A stretch of DNA of 64,000 bases from Emticicia soli (GTDB lineage: Bacteria > Bacteroidota > Bacteroidia > Cytophagales > Spirosomataceae), in the NCBI RefSeq assembly GCF_037860775.1, contig NZ_JBBEWC010000009.1, positions 124,001 through 188,000 of the forward strand. Direction: 5' to 3'. Within the stretch, counting starts at the first letter, position 1, and the number at the start of each line of letters is the position of its first letter. Shown in pieces: positions 46,251 through 54,556 of the stretch. The position numbers and the translations under genes were made by a program. The notes beneath the pieces were generated by a model. That model saw only the letters and a program-made list of their open reading frames with translations, did not search any database and was not told the DNA's origin.

Positions 46251-46556
46251 TTACAACACAACTACACAGTTGTCAGTAGTAAATCCATTAGCCACATATT
46301 TGTCAGCAGCTTCATCATTAATCCAGTTTTCGCCATCAAGCAAATAGCGGAATTGGAATTCAGAACCTACCGGAAGTTCTACTGAAGCTTTATATTGACC
46401 ATCTTTCTGTTTCTTCAACAAAGTAGCTGTTGAGTTCCAGTCGTTGAACTCACCAACAAGAGCTACTTTCTTTGCATTGTTTACAACATCTGAAGGTAGC
46501 GTGAACGTAACTTTACAAACTGATTTGGTTTTAGAAAATTGTTTTACAAGTGCCAT
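46251..46556 (-). CDS. Stand-alone CBM48 / isoamylase early-set domain protein
   Basis: The protein is 101 residues from the second ATG (MALVKQFSKTKSVCKVTFTL), the start favoured because relatives begin at this point; a start 24 bases upstream adds MKIKLMHK. The sequence is a single carbohydrate-binding early-set domain: VTFTLPSDVVNNAKKVALVG, EFNDWN, then a variable loop, FQFRYLLDGENWINDEAAD and a terminal strand. The EFNDWN and FRYLLDG motifs are those of glycogen-binding domains of branching enzymes and AMPK beta. There is no catalytic domain and no signal peptide, so it may bind glycogen or act as a regulatory subunit; this is inference. Confidence 0.88.
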   Translation of the reverse strand: MALVKQFSKTKSVCKVTFTLPSDVVNNAKKVALVGEFNDWNSTATLLKKQKDGQYKASVELPVGSEFQFRYLLDGENWINDEAADKYVANGFTTDNCVVVL

Positions 46557-46580
46557 TTTGTGCATAAGTTTGATTTTCAC

Positions 46581-46894
46581 AACAAAATTATATTATAAAA
46601 ATTATAAATAAATGATTATCAGGTTATTATATTGTAAAATTCTTTAAAAAGTTATATGAAGTTTTCGAATGGTAATATTTTGGCCTTTCGTAAATACTAC
46701 TTTGGCAATAAATACGTATAGCCTCATAGAAACAATGGAAAAGAGAAAATAGTGCTTCTTGTTTTTCGTTTTATTAGTAAACAGATAAGTTTTTTATAAA
46801 TCATTATATTTTGGGCATAGTTTTTGTAAAATCATATCTTGGTTACGAAATCATCCCAAACTTTAATATTTGCTACCACGAGATAAAAATTTGT
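46581..46894. other. Divergent AT-rich intergenic region
   Basis: The 314-bp gap between the reverse CBM48-like gene and the forward DUF937/OmpA gene is very AT-rich and has no gene-like ORF. A possible forward promoter is TTTG near 46810 followed by TATCTTGG at 46835-46842, a one-mismatch -7 element 52 nt before the next start. An upstream in-frame ATG at 46811 lies in this AT-rich sequence and is not used as the start. Confidence 0.4.
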
Positions 46895-48145
46895 ATGAAA
46901 ATACTCGGACTGATAAAAGACAAACTGACTGATTCAGTTATTGAAAAAGTTAGCAATTTCCTGGGCGAACACCCCGAAAATATCAGCCTTGCTCTAGATA
47001 AAGCTATTCCCACAGTGCTTGGGGGTATTATTCAGAATACCACTACAGAAGAGAGTGCAGGTAAGGTGATGGACGTATTAAAAGATGGGGGGCATACAGG
47101 CGAAATTCTTGACGATTTACCACAATTGTTAAGTAATTTCGACAAAACACAATTATTGATTACCATTGGTACAAACATCTTTAATCATTTTTTAGGTAAT
47201 AAAAGCAATGGGCTTGTCGAAACGATTTCGTCATTAAGCAATATCCGTAAAACTTCTGCATCTTCTCTAGTTGGTTTGGCTACACCTTTGGTTTTAGGTG
47301 CATTAGGTAAAGTAATCACAAAAGAAGGCATGGGTGTTTCAGGACTGATGAAGCTACTGAACGAACAACGAGATACCGTACTTGCGGCATTGCCACCTGC
47401 AGTAATTAATAAACTGGTTACGAAAGAAGAGCCTGTAAGCAAAAAAACGGCGAAAGAACAAGCAAAAGAAAAGAAAAAGGAGAAAGAAAAAGATGCGAAT
47501 CCGAACCCCAATACTGGCGGTGGAGCCGCAGTCTGGATTCCGTGGATTTTATTGGCTTTGGTGCTGATAGCTATTTTGTTTTATGTATTTAAGTATAAAA
47601 AAGAGCAGGATGCACAGCAAGCAAATTTGCCAGCAGTTGATTCGACCGCAATAGGCTTACCAGATACAACTTTTACCGCAACTCCAACCGATTCAGTGTC
47701 TATTACTACTCCCGTAGAAACTCCAGAGCCTAAGCCTGTTGAAACAAAAGTAGAAGAGAAAAAGGCCGATTTACTTAAAGTAGTAGAAAAGCCTACTACC
47801 AACACAAGTACAACAACAAGTGCTAACAATGTAGTACTTAGCGATGCATTACAAAACAATGCATCGTGGATTGCCCTGACAAATCTTAATTTCAGAAGCG
47901 GTAGCGCCGAAATCAGTAATAAGGGCGATGTAAACGATTTGGTGAAATTTTTGAAAAATAATTCAAAAGCACGTATTACAATTGCGGGTGGCTCGCAAAG
48001 TAGTGGCGGTACATTGGGTGAAGATAGAGCTTATGCCCTACGTGAGGTTTTGTTGGAAAGAGGTGTACGCGAAAGCCAGATTGACATACAGAGTAAAACA
48101 GTAAGCGACATTGATGCAAAAATAACAGTGAAAGTGAAAAAATAG
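46895..48145 (+). CDS. DUF937 domain - membrane helix - OmpA-like protein
   Basis: The protein is 416 residues from MKILGLIKDKLTDSVIEKVS; the upstream ATG at 46811 would add a Cys/Tyr-rich tail with no family similarity. Residues about 5-175 are a DUF937-type helical domain (ALDKAIPTVLGGIIQNTT and SLVGLATPLVLGALGKVI). A Lys/Glu-rich basic linker (about 180-205) precedes one membrane helix (AVWIPWILLALVLIAILFYV, about 215-240). A Pro/Thr/Glu-rich periplasmic spacer then leads to an OmpA-like peptidoglycan-binding domain (about 315-416; LNFRSGSAEISNKGDVNDLV and GEDRAYALREVLLERGV). The topology suggests a link between cytoplasm and cell wall. The family function is unknown, and the OmpA domain lacks some canonical residues. 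Confidence 0.85.
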   Translation: MKILGLIKDKLTDSVIEKVSNFLGEHPENISLALDKAIPTVLGGIIQNTTTEESAGKVMDVLKDGGHTGEILDDLPQLLSNFDKTQLLITIGTNIFNHFLGNKSNGLVETISSLSNIRKTSASSLVGLATPLVLGALGKVITKEGMGVSGLMKLLNEQRDTVLAALPPAVINKLVTKEEPVSKKTAKEQAKEKKKEKEKDANPNPNTGGGAAVWIPWILLALVLIAILFYVFKYKKEQDAQQANLPAVDSTAIGLPDTTFTATPTDSVSITTPVETPEPKPVETKVEEKKADLLKVVEKPTTNTSTTTSANNVVLSDALQNNASWIALTNLNFRSGSAEISNKGDVNDLVKFLKNNSKARITIAGGSQSSGGTLGEDRAYALREVLLERGVRESQIDIQSKTVSDIDAKITVKVKK

Positions 48146-48175
48146 AGTAATGCTGATGATTGCTATTAGGTATAT

Positions 48176-48203
48176 GCCCACGATTAACTCGTGGGCTTTT
48201 TTT
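48176..48203. terminator. Intrinsic terminator
   Basis: GCCCACGA (48176-48183) pairs perfectly with TCGTGGGC (48189-48196) around TTAAC and is followed by a run of seven T. It serves the DUF937/OmpA gene and lies just beyond the end of the convergent aminotransferase gene. Confidence 0.9.
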
Positions 48204-48206
48204 ATT

Positions 48207-49469
48207 TTATGCCGATAGTTCTTTTAGGGCTTTTACGAATGTATCCAATTCGGCAGTTGTTGTATAAACATTAGGGGTAATTCTACAACCTTTTACGCTT
48301 GGTGAGTCAATAGCTACCGTCCAGATTTTATATTTTGTTAATAGCGTTTTAGCAAGGTCGGCAGGCTTCATGGTAGCGATGCCCACATTGGCTATTCCAC
48401 AAGCCCGGTGGCTTTCGGAAGGTGTATTGAGCACTATATTGGGTAGGTTTCTTACTTGCTTGGTCCAATATTCCTGCAAATATCTCAGGCGTGCTTCTTT
48501 GCGGTCTCTGCCAATTTTTTCGTAGAAATTAATGGCATCGCCAATGGTTAAATCGGTGTGTACAGGGTTAGTGCCTGTATGATTCAATTTTCTGATGTCA
48601 TCGTCTTTATAGCCCATATCACCAAATAGCTGCCAGAGTTTAGCAATTTTGTCTTTCTTTACATACAAAAGTCCGCAACCTAGGGGTACACTCAACCATT
48701 TATGCAAACTACTGCCATAGTAATCACAACCTAAGTCACTGATTTTATAGTTGATATGCGCAAAAGCATGCGCACCATCAACCATTACTTCTACACCTTT
48801 CTGGTGGGCCATATCGCATATTTTCTTGATGGGTAGAATATGCCCTGTAATATTTATCATGTGGCAAACCATCAGAAGGCGTGTTTTAGGCGTAATGGCT
48901 TTTTCGTAAATAGACACAATTTCTTCGTCTGAGCTTGGGTTATTTGGTATCGACACCACTTTGTTTACAATACCATAGCGGCGTGCTTGTAGTTTAAACA
49001 TATCGAGCATGGCACCGTAATCTTGCTCAGCCATCACGGCCTCGTCGCCTGCTTTCCAGTCAATGCCTGCAATTACGGTATCTAGCGACTCCGTTGTATT
49101 TCGGGTAACTATCAATTCTTCATGCGAACAACCTGCTATTGCAGCCAGTTTTTTTCTGATTTCAGCTTTATCGTCAAATTGCCTTGTGCGCATATAATAA
49201 GACCCCTGAAAGTTAATTTCTTGCACGTGGCCGATAAAATTCTGTAAGGTTTCTTGTGGCGTAAAGCAATAATAGCCGTTTTCAAGATTAATATAGTCAG
49301 GCTTGACTTTATAGCCACGTCTAACTTCAGTCCAGAATTCTTCGTTTTGTGCTGCCTCTAAAGGTGTCTGAGCTTCTACTTTACTTAAAGCTTTATCGAA
49401 ATGCTTACCCAATGCTGGAGCAGCCACGCTTGTAGCGGCAAGTGTTTTAATAAACTGGCGTTTGTTCAT
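48207..49469 (-). CDS. Class V aminotransferase (isopenicillin N epimerase-like), exported
   Basis: The 420-residue protein has an N-terminal Tat-like signal (NKRQFIKTLAATSVAAPALG). The PLP fold follows: RNTTESLDTVIAG near 123-135, the cofactor-binding VDGAHAFAH with D231 and H234, and the Schiff-base lysine K257 in GSSLHKW. The family includes isopenicillin N epimerase-like and cysteine desulfurase-like enzymes. The absence of the desulfurase cysteine loop and the presence of DGAH/SLHKW favour the epimerase-like/aminotransferase branch. A periplasmic PLP enzyme is unusual but recurrent in Bacteroidota, where twin-arginine-type leaders are common on this subgroup. The AlkD-like gene lies 26 nt upstream in the same direction. 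Confidence 0.88.
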   Translation of the reverse strand: MNKRQFIKTLAATSVAAPALGKHFDKALSKVEAQTPLEAAQNEEFWTEVRRGYKVKPDYINLENGYYCFTPQETLQNFIGHVQEINFQGSYYMRTRQFDDKAEIRKKLAAIAGCSHEELIVTRNTTESLDTVIAGIDWKAGDEAVMAEQDYGAMLDMFKLQARRYGIVNKVVSIPNNPSSDEEIVSIYEKAITPKTRLLMVCHMINITGHILPIKKICDMAHQKGVEVMVDGAHAFAHINYKISDLGCDYYGSSLHKWLSVPLGCGLLYVKKDKIAKLWQLFGDMGYKDDDIRKLNHTGTNPVHTDLTIGDAINFYEKIGRDRKEARLRYLQEYWTKQVRNLPNIVLNTPSESHRACGIANVGIATMKPADLAKTLLTKYKIWTVAIDSPSVKGCRITPNVYTTTAELDTFVKALKELSA

Positions 49470-49495
49470 GGAAGTGAAAGGTTATTAAATGTGTT

Positions 49496-50209
49496 TTACT
49501 TTAGTTGCATAAAATACTTCCGCCGTTCTTCTGTCATTTTCTCAATAGCATATCTTAGGGCTGTTCGGGGTATTAGGCTGATGTTTTTCTCCAGAAATTG
49601 CTCTACTTGTTTGGCTTCCTTATTGTTTTTTACTTCACGTTTCCATATCTCTCGAAGCATCCAGCCTATGGCTTTGTGTATTAAATCATGCTTATGAGGT
49701 AGTAATATTTCTGCAATTCTGAAGGTATCTTCATACTGTTTTTTGTTAATAAAATACCAACTTGCAATAATAGCAATGCGTTGTGTCCAGAGATGGTCGG
49801 TACGAGCCATATCGTATAATATCTGGCGGTCTTTATCAAATAAGTAATAACCTACAATAGCATGAGCCGAAGTATCTACCAAATCCCAGTTATTGATTTG
49901 TTGCGTATTTTTCAGATAAAAATCATAGATATTTTTTTGGGTTTCTGCTTTGGCTTTTTTCATCTGGTTTACCAGAATCATCAAAGCCGCCATGCGGTAC
50001 TCATGGATTGGATCATTGAGTAAAGTTTGTAGGTCATCAAATGATAGTGAATTGTATTTTTTACAAATAGCGCGTAAATCAGGATTAGAAATTCCAATAA
50101 AAATATCACCTTCTCCGTATTGGCCTTTACCTGTTTTAAAGAACAATGCCGATGCTTTAGCCCGTTCGGGAGTAGCAATTGCCTGTAATTCTGAAATGAG
50201 TTCGTTCAT
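49496..50209 (-). CDS. AlkD-like DNA glycosylase
   Basis: The 237-residue all-helical protein matches the AlkD/DUF1061 family throughout: FFKTGKGQYGEGDIFIGIS and NPDLRAICK near the start, HEYRMAALMILVNQM, NNWDLVDTSAHAIVG (containing the Trp and catalytic-type Asp of the active site), LWTQRIAIIASWYFI, and KAIGWMLREIWKR with the second active-site Trp. AlkD excises positively charged alkylated bases (3-methyladenine, 7-methylguanine) by a HEAT-like repeat fold. The length is normal. The start MNELISELQA is the usual one. It is probably co-transcribed with the aminotransferase, without an obvious functional link. Confidence 0.92.
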   Translation of the reverse strand: MNELISELQAIATPERAKASALFFKTGKGQYGEGDIFIGISNPDLRAICKKYNSLSFDDLQTLLNDPIHEYRMAALMILVNQMKKAKAETQKNIYDFYLKNTQQINNWDLVDTSAHAIVGYYLFDKDRQILYDMARTDHLWTQRIAIIASWYFINKKQYEDTFRIAEILLPHKHDLIHKAIGWMLREIWKREVKNNKEAKQVEQFLEKNISLIPRTALRYAIEKMTEERRKYFMQLK

Positions 50210-50310
50210 TGAAACGATTTAGCGTTTTTTTTGTTAAAGATAATAAAATAAGATAGTTGTGAGTTGAGGGAAATATTAATTCTGCAACTTATATTAATAA
50301 ATTTCTTTAA

Positions 50311-50835
50311 ATGATAGGAGTAATCATTGGCACTAATCGTAACAATTCACTTTCCCGAAAAGTCGGTTTATATTATCAGAAACTTTTACAATCGTTAGGC
50401 GCAGAAAGCCAGATTATTGATTTAGCCGAATTGCCCGAAGATTTTGCATTTTCGGCGCTTTATCATAATTCAGGTAAGAATGAGGCTTTTAACAAGTTTC
50501 AAACCATAGTTGATGCAACGCAGAAGTTTGTTTTTATTGTGCCAGAATATAATGGTTCGTTTCCGGGTGTATTGAAAACTTTTCTGGACGGGCTGCGGTA
50601 TCCTGATAGTTTTAATTATAAAAAGGCAGCTTTGGTAGGTATTTCGTCAGGAATGCAAGGCAATGCTGTTGGCTTGGGGCATCTGAACGATATTTTGAGT
50701 TATATGGGGACTGATGTGTTGGGTTTACGTATGAAGTTGGGGAGTATCAGAAGCCACTTTGATGGAGAAGAATTTACGTTTGAAGTTTATCGGAATTTCC
50801 TGACCAGACAAGCCAAGCAACTAATAGAATTTTGA
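50311..50835 (+). CDS. NAD(P)H-dependent FMN reductase
   Basis: This 174-residue flavodoxin-fold reductase has the FMN phosphate-binding start IGVIIGTNRNNSLSRKVG (the G-(S/T)-xR-xxS motif), VFIVPEYNGSFPGVLKTFLD for the flavin-ring loop, and ALVGISSGMQGNAVG. The family reduces FMN, quinones or azo compounds using NAD(P)H in the cytoplasm. The stop codon lies 2 nt before the ATG of the acetoacetate decarboxylase-like gene, so the pair is almost certainly co-transcribed. The promoter presumably lies in the 101-bp divergent gap to the AlkD-like gene, where I see no clear -7 element. Confidence 0.93.
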   Translation: MIGVIIGTNRNNSLSRKVGLYYQKLLQSLGAESQIIDLAELPEDFAFSALYHNSGKNEAFNKFQTIVDATQKFVFIVPEYNGSFPGVLKTFLDGLRYPDSFNYKKAALVGISSGMQGNAVGLGHLNDILSYMGTDVLGLRMKLGSIRSHFDGEEFTFEVYRNFLTRQAKQLIEF

Positions 50836-50837
50836 CC

Positions 50838-51521
50838 ATGAGCCAGACTCCGACACAAATGGCACCACCACCGTGGAATTTAGAAGGAAATGGATACATT
50901 TTTCTGTTTCATTTTCCGAAAGCATTTGTTGAGGGACAAGGTTTTTTAGACGCTTATCAGTACGATACTTTCAAAAGTGGCTTAGTAGGTACTGTAATGC
51001 TGGTAGATTATAGCACCTCTGCTGTGGGGCCATACAAAGAGCTACTGTTTGTGCCCGGCAAATTTAACTTTAAAAAAGTACCAAACTTTACATGGGGCGT
51101 TTCGAAGATATATGTTTCTTCGTACGATAGTGTCTGGAACGGAAGAGAAAACTGGGGAATACCTAAAGAATTAGCCAATTTTGAGACTCATACAATCAAT
51201 AAGTCAGAAGAAATAATAGAAGTAAAAATAGGAGATGAAGTGTTTTTTAGGGTTCATCTGAAAAAGCGTAAGTTTACTTTCCCGATTTCAACCAGATTTT
51301 TCCCCTTGAGATTAGCACAAAAACTTCGTGGCGATTTAATCATTACCAATTCTATGGCAAAAGGCAGAGCTTCATTTGCCAAGCTTTTAGATTTACAAAT
51401 AAATAGCCAGTATTTTCCCGATGTTTCAAAGGCAAAACTACTGGCTATTCTGGCCGTGAAAGATTTTAAGATGACCTTTCCGATACCTAAAATTCTGAAC
51501 GATTACTTTATAAAGAGCTAG
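50838..51521 (+). CDS. Acetoacetate decarboxylase-superfamily protein
   Basis: The protein is 227 residues from ATG 50838; a TTG start at 50832 would overlap the upstream stop and is less likely. Motifs include APPPWNLEGNGYIFLFHF, LLFVPGKFNFK and RENWGIPKELANFE. The last holds the lysine expected at the Schiff-base position in the family. Most relatives of this short type lack proven decarboxylase activity, and several act on larger keto acids or as aldolase-dehydratases. Pairing with an FMN reductase suggests a small-molecule modification unit, perhaps detoxification; that is inference. Confidence 0.88.
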   Translation: MSQTPTQMAPPPWNLEGNGYIFLFHFPKAFVEGQGFLDAYQYDTFKSGLVGTVMLVDYSTSAVGPYKELLFVPGKFNFKKVPNFTWGVSKIYVSSYDSVWNGRENWGIPKELANFETHTINKSEEIIEVKIGDEVFFRVHLKKRKFTFPISTRFFPLRLAQKLRGDLIITNSMAKGRASFAKLLDLQINSQYFPDVSKAKLLAILAVKDFKMTFPIPKILNDYFIKS

Positions 51522-51528
51522 GGAGAAC

Positions 51529-52428
51529 CTATTTGAATTTCTTCATCATTTTCCATTCTCGGCCTGCATTATTGCTTCTGAATGTCTCAATACATTTGCG
51601 GTCTTGTAGAGTTACATAACAAGTCTTACCATCTTTACCGCCAAACGAAATATTAGAAGTTAGTTTACCTTTCATCTTTACAGTCTGGATGATTTTGCCT
51701 TGTGGTGATACAATGTCTATAATACCAAGCCCGTGGCGGGTTATATAGAGGTTCCCTTTATCGTCGCAACGCATACCATCCATGCCGCCATCGTCAAATT
51801 TTATCAGCAGGCGTTTATTACTCAATGTTCCCAGCGGACTAATATCAAAAGCCCACACGTTTTTCTGAACCGACTCGTTTACGTACAATATTTTTTCGTC
51901 GGGACTCACTTCAATGCCATTTGTAGTGCCCATGTCTTTTACTAAAAGTTCTGCTTTGCCATCTTGTGTTACTTTCCATATTTGCCCTGAACTTGCTGTC
52001 CAGTTAGGGTCGCTGCAAAAGATAGTGCCATTGCTCATAATAGCCAAATCGTTAGGCTGATTCATAGCCGGAACATGAGCTAATACGCTCACCTTTTGGG
52101 TTTGCAAATCAACTTTTAGCACATTGTGCTGCATATAATCGGCCACAAAAAAAGTATTTGCCGAGCCAAAACGAATACCATTGCCTACACTACCTTCGGG
52201 TAAGGTCAGAAAAACAGATGTTTTGCCATCAGGCGTAATCTGGGCAATAGTGCCATCTTGTTTAATATTTACGGCATAGATATTCCCCTTTTTATCTACT
52301 GCTGGGCCTTCACAATTACTGGTAAATTCGCCTTCTTTGCTTAAATCAGAGGCGATAAAAATGTTTTTTTGTGCAAAAAGATAAGAGGCATTCAGTAATG
52401 CCAATATAATGAGAATCGTCTTTTTCAT
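51529..52428 (-). CDS. Secreted SMP-30/gluconolactonase-like protein
   Basis: The 299-residue protein has a clear signal peptide (MKKTILIILALLNASYLFAQ). The rest is a six-bladed propeller of the SMP-30/LRE family: CEGPAVDKKGNIYAVN, VGNGIRFGSANTFFVADYMQ, NQPNDLAIMSNGTIFCSDPN, GTTNGIEVSPDEKILYVNES and GGMDGMRCDDKGNLYITRHG. The metal-binding Glu, Asn and Asp positions of the family (CEGP, QPND, DGMRCD) are all present, so lactone hydrolysis is plausible. Periplasmic gluconolactonases open the product of sugar dehydrogenases, which fits the large dehydrogenase fusion 6 kb away. It follows the NTF2-like gene by 41 nt, in the same direction. Confidence 0.9.
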   Translation of the reverse strand: MKKTILIILALLNASYLFAQKNIFIASDLSKEGEFTSNCEGPAVDKKGNIYAVNIKQDGTIAQITPDGKTSVFLTLPEGSVGNGIRFGSANTFFVADYMQHNVLKVDLQTQKVSVLAHVPAMNQPNDLAIMSNGTIFCSDPNWTASSGQIWKVTQDGKAELLVKDMGTTNGIEVSPDEKILYVNESVQKNVWAFDISPLGTLSNKRLLIKFDDGGMDGMRCDDKGNLYITRHGLGIIDIVSPQGKIIQTVKMKGKLTSNISFGGKDGKTCYVTLQDRKCIETFRSNNAGREWKMMKKFK

Positions 52429-52469
52429 GGCAGGTTTTGATGTTTACAAACACTAACGCTTGTGTATCT

Positions 52470-52925
52470 CTATTTCTTACAATCGTCTTTACGGCGTGTA
52501 TCTACAATGCCAATTATTTTCCAGCCCTTATCGGTTTTCATCATTGTAAACACATTTACGCCGCAATGGTTAAATTTATCGTTTACATAAAATTCGTAGG
52601 GTGTCCAGGCAACGGCCATATCTCCATCAATTTTTATGTCATAAGAAGTAAGTCTTTCATCAAGCATTACACCTTCCCTCTTCGTACCAACCGATTTAAG
52701 CCAGTCAATTATTTGGTCTTCTTGTAGCTTTACTTCTCCGGTTTTAGTTTTAACAACTGATTTCAGGAAACAAGAGGGGTACAATACCTGGCGGATAAGC
52801 GTAGTATCGTTTTTGCGCATACCATCAAAAACCTGGTTGATGCTGGCTTTTATTTGCTCTTCGTTGCTTTGAGCAAAAGAGGCAGTAGCGATGCCTAGAA
52901 ATAAGATTGTAAATAGTTTTTTCAT
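52470..52925 (-). CDS. Secreted NTF2-like (SnoaL/DUF4440-type) protein
   Basis: The 151-residue protein has a signal peptide (MKKLFTILFLGIATASFAQ). It carries the cone-shaped NTF2-like pattern: an initial helix EEQIKASINQVFDGMRKNDT, then LIRQVLYPSCFLKSV, and the paired strands GDMAVAWTPYEFYVNDKF and VNVFTMMKTDKGWKIIGIVD. Members range from enzymes to binding proteins and this one cannot be assigned. Two cysteines (near 52 and 123) and a terminal Cys are present. It lies upstream of the SMP-30-like gene, probably in one transcript. Confidence 0.85.
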   Translation of the reverse strand: MKKLFTILFLGIATASFAQSNEEQIKASINQVFDGMRKNDTTLIRQVLYPSCFLKSVVKTKTGEVKLQEDQIIDWLKSVGTKREGVMLDERLTSYDIKIDGDMAVAWTPYEFYVNDKFNHCGVNVFTMMKTDKGWKIIGIVDTRRKDDCKK

Positions 52926-53023
52926 TTGATTTATTGGTTTTTAATGAGTGAAATATAACAAATTCAGTATTTATACGCTATGATTAGAGACTTTTTACGC
53001 TAAAACTGAAAAATAATCATGCT

Positions 53024-53031
53024 TACCTTTG
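53024..53031 (+). promoter_or_regulatory. Bacteroidota-type -7 element
   Basis: TACCTTTG is a perfect TAnnTTTG -7 element 25 nt before the ATG at 53057, giving a leader of about 20 nt. No clear TTTG lies 19-21 nt upstream. It would drive the small protein and the cysteine-rich gene. Confidence 0.55.
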
Positions 53032-53056
53032 AAGACTAATTTTAAACTTTATAGCC

Positions 53057-53302
53057 ATGCCTTCTACAAAATTTAATGTTGTTCTCGAAAACATTGAGTT
53101 ATCGAAAGAACAAAAATCAGCTTTACAAAAAGACATCAATGCAATTGTTGCCAAACACGTTGCTACTATTGACCACTCGGCCGCCATCGGGAAAAAGGAT
53201 ATGGTAAAAATTAATCCTGAATGGTTGGGAATCTGGCTTCGTCGTTTCAAAGATTACCGTGCCATTGAGTTGTCTAAAACCTATGATATAATCAATCGTT
53301 AG
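53057..53302 (+). CDS. Small protein of unknown function, paired with the cysteine-rich protein
   Basis: The 81-residue soluble protein has no cysteine, no signal peptide and no family that I recognise. Residues 13-36 (ENIELSKEQKSALQKDINAI) look helical and amphipathic. The C-terminal half has an aromatic/basic cluster (PEWLGIWLRRFKDYRA). A perfect -7 element precedes it and the cysteine-rich gene starts 5 nt after its stop, so the two are translated from one message. Size, order and tight coupling are compatible with a substrate or accessory subunit for the cysteine-rich partner; this is inference only. Confidence 0.75.
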   Translation: MPSTKFNVVLENIELSKEQKSALQKDINAIVAKHVATIDHSAAIGKKDMVKINPEWLGIWLRRFKDYRAIELSKTYDIINR

Positions 53303-53307
53303 GGCTG

Positions 53308-53739
53308 ATGAAATCGCTTGACAAAGCTTGCCCCAGTGCTACTTGCGAGACTGGGGCGGCGGTCATCGGTGTGGTTAATCAAGAGGGGTTTGTAAGTTTG
53401 TTGCCTCAGAAAATTGATGTAACCGATGAGTTTGCCGCAATTGCCCATCAGGGCACTACTCCCGAAAAACGTTTCAGATTTACTAATAAATGTGTGGAAG
53501 GTGGGTGTCGTCAATGGAATGGTTCTCGTTGCACAGTTATTGACAGAGTACTACAAATGAATGAAACTTTTGATGGTTTCATGGGTCTTCCGACTTGCAG
53601 TATCCGCTCCAATTGCCGCTGGTATCATCAGAGCGGCGACAAAGCTTGTGCTGTTTGCCCGTTTATTATTACTGATAATATTGTTGCCGATGAGCAAGAG
53701 AAAATAAGCATAACCGAAACGCAGGAACTGCCAGTTTAA
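53308..53739 (+). CDS. Nine-cysteine soluble protein, possible metal or Fe-S protein
   Basis: The 143-residue protein has no signal peptide and nine cysteines at 8, 13, 62, 67, 75, 97, 103, 114 and 117. They are arranged as C-x4-C, C-x4-C-x7-C, and C-x5-C-x10-C-x2-C. Conserved-looking surroundings are FRFTNKCVEGGCRQWNGSRC, PTCSIRSNCRWYHQSGDKAC and VCPF. The density and spacing in a cytoplasmic protein suggest Fe-S or zinc binding rather than disulfides. I believe similar uncharacterised cysteine-rich proteins exist in cyanobacteria and Bacteroidota but cannot name a family. It follows the 81-residue gene by 5 nt and overlaps the convergent gene's stop by 4 nt. Confidence 0.8.
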   Translation: MKSLDKACPSATCETGAAVIGVVNQEGFVSLLPQKIDVTDEFAAIAHQGTTPEKRFRFTNKCVEGGCRQWNGSRCTVIDRVLQMNETFDGFMGLPTCSIRSNCRWYHQSGDKACAVCPFIITDNIVADEQEKISITETQELPV

Positions 53740-54479
53740 TCTTGTTTCTCAAACTTAGGCACTTTGCTGTCGTATTTCAGGTAATTGCCGGCTACTGTGG
53801 CTGCGTTACCAAAGCCACACTCAAAAGCTTCATCCTGATAAACAATGGTAGCTCCGCCCTCGAAGAAAATTATTTTAAGTTTGCATTTGCCAAACTCGTT
53901 GTTTTCATACAAAGCCTGATTACCGTTGAGCTTAAGCGTAGTTTTTTCTATAACGGCCTGATTATAGCTGGGAGCACCTCTGATGGCCTGCATTTCTACA
54001 ATGATTTTGTCTTTTCCGGCTTGATTTACATATAAGCTACCTGTGCCGGCTTCTTTGCCAAAGCTATAAGCGTAAGTACCGGTAACATTGATAGGTTCAG
54101 ATTCGATTTTTATATTAGAAGTCTTTTTTAAACTAAAACTCATTTCTTTATCACTATTCGGTTTCGACCAGAAGCCCGTAATCTCGTCGCCTTTTCTTGT
54201 ACCGTAATAAATACCCGTAACTTCGGTTTTAGAATCAAATTCGTGCAGCAATACATTGCCATTTTCAAGAGAGCCTACTACTTTTATGGCTTGTCCCACT
54301 TTTTTATAGACCAATGTTCCGTAGATAAGGTTATCGTCGAAGGTAAGGGTCATTAAAATAGGGATTCTGTTGTTAATTAGACCGTCGAAAGTTTCTTTGG
54401 ACAATGAGTTTTGTGCAAAAGAAAAAGAGCTGAAAAGAGAAAATGACAAAAGAAAAACGCTGAATATTCGGTTTATCAT
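53736..54479 (-). CDS. Secreted protein of unknown function
   Basis: The 247-residue protein has a signal peptide (hydrophobic run ending SFSFAQ). The mature part is rich in short beta-strands with repeated small hairpin patterns (LIYGTLVYKK, GDEITGFWSK, VNVTGTYAYSFGKEAGTGSL). Two cysteines near the C-terminus (FGKCKLKI and FECGFGN) could form a disulfide. I see no enzyme motif; a calycin- or META-like barrel is one guess. It shares four bases with the convergent cysteine-rich gene and diverges from the DUF1080 gene. Confidence 0.78.
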   Translation of the reverse strand: MINRIFSVFLLSFSLFSSFSFAQNSLSKETFDGLINNRIPILMTLTFDDNLIYGTLVYKKVGQAIKVVGSLENGNVLLHEFDSKTEVTGIYYGTRKGDEITGFWSKPNSDKEMSFSLKKTSNIKIESEPINVTGTYAYSFGKEAGTGSLYVNQAGKDKIIVEMQAIRGAPSYNQAVIEKTTLKLNGNQALYENNEFGKCKLKIIFFEGGATIVYQDEAFECGFGNAATVAGNYLKYDSKVPKFEKQD

Positions 54480-54556
54480 AGAAATAGTTTTTGCTTTGGT
54501 GATGCAAGATAAGAAATTTATCTTTTCTTTGTAACAGTAAATAAACTCTATTCAAA

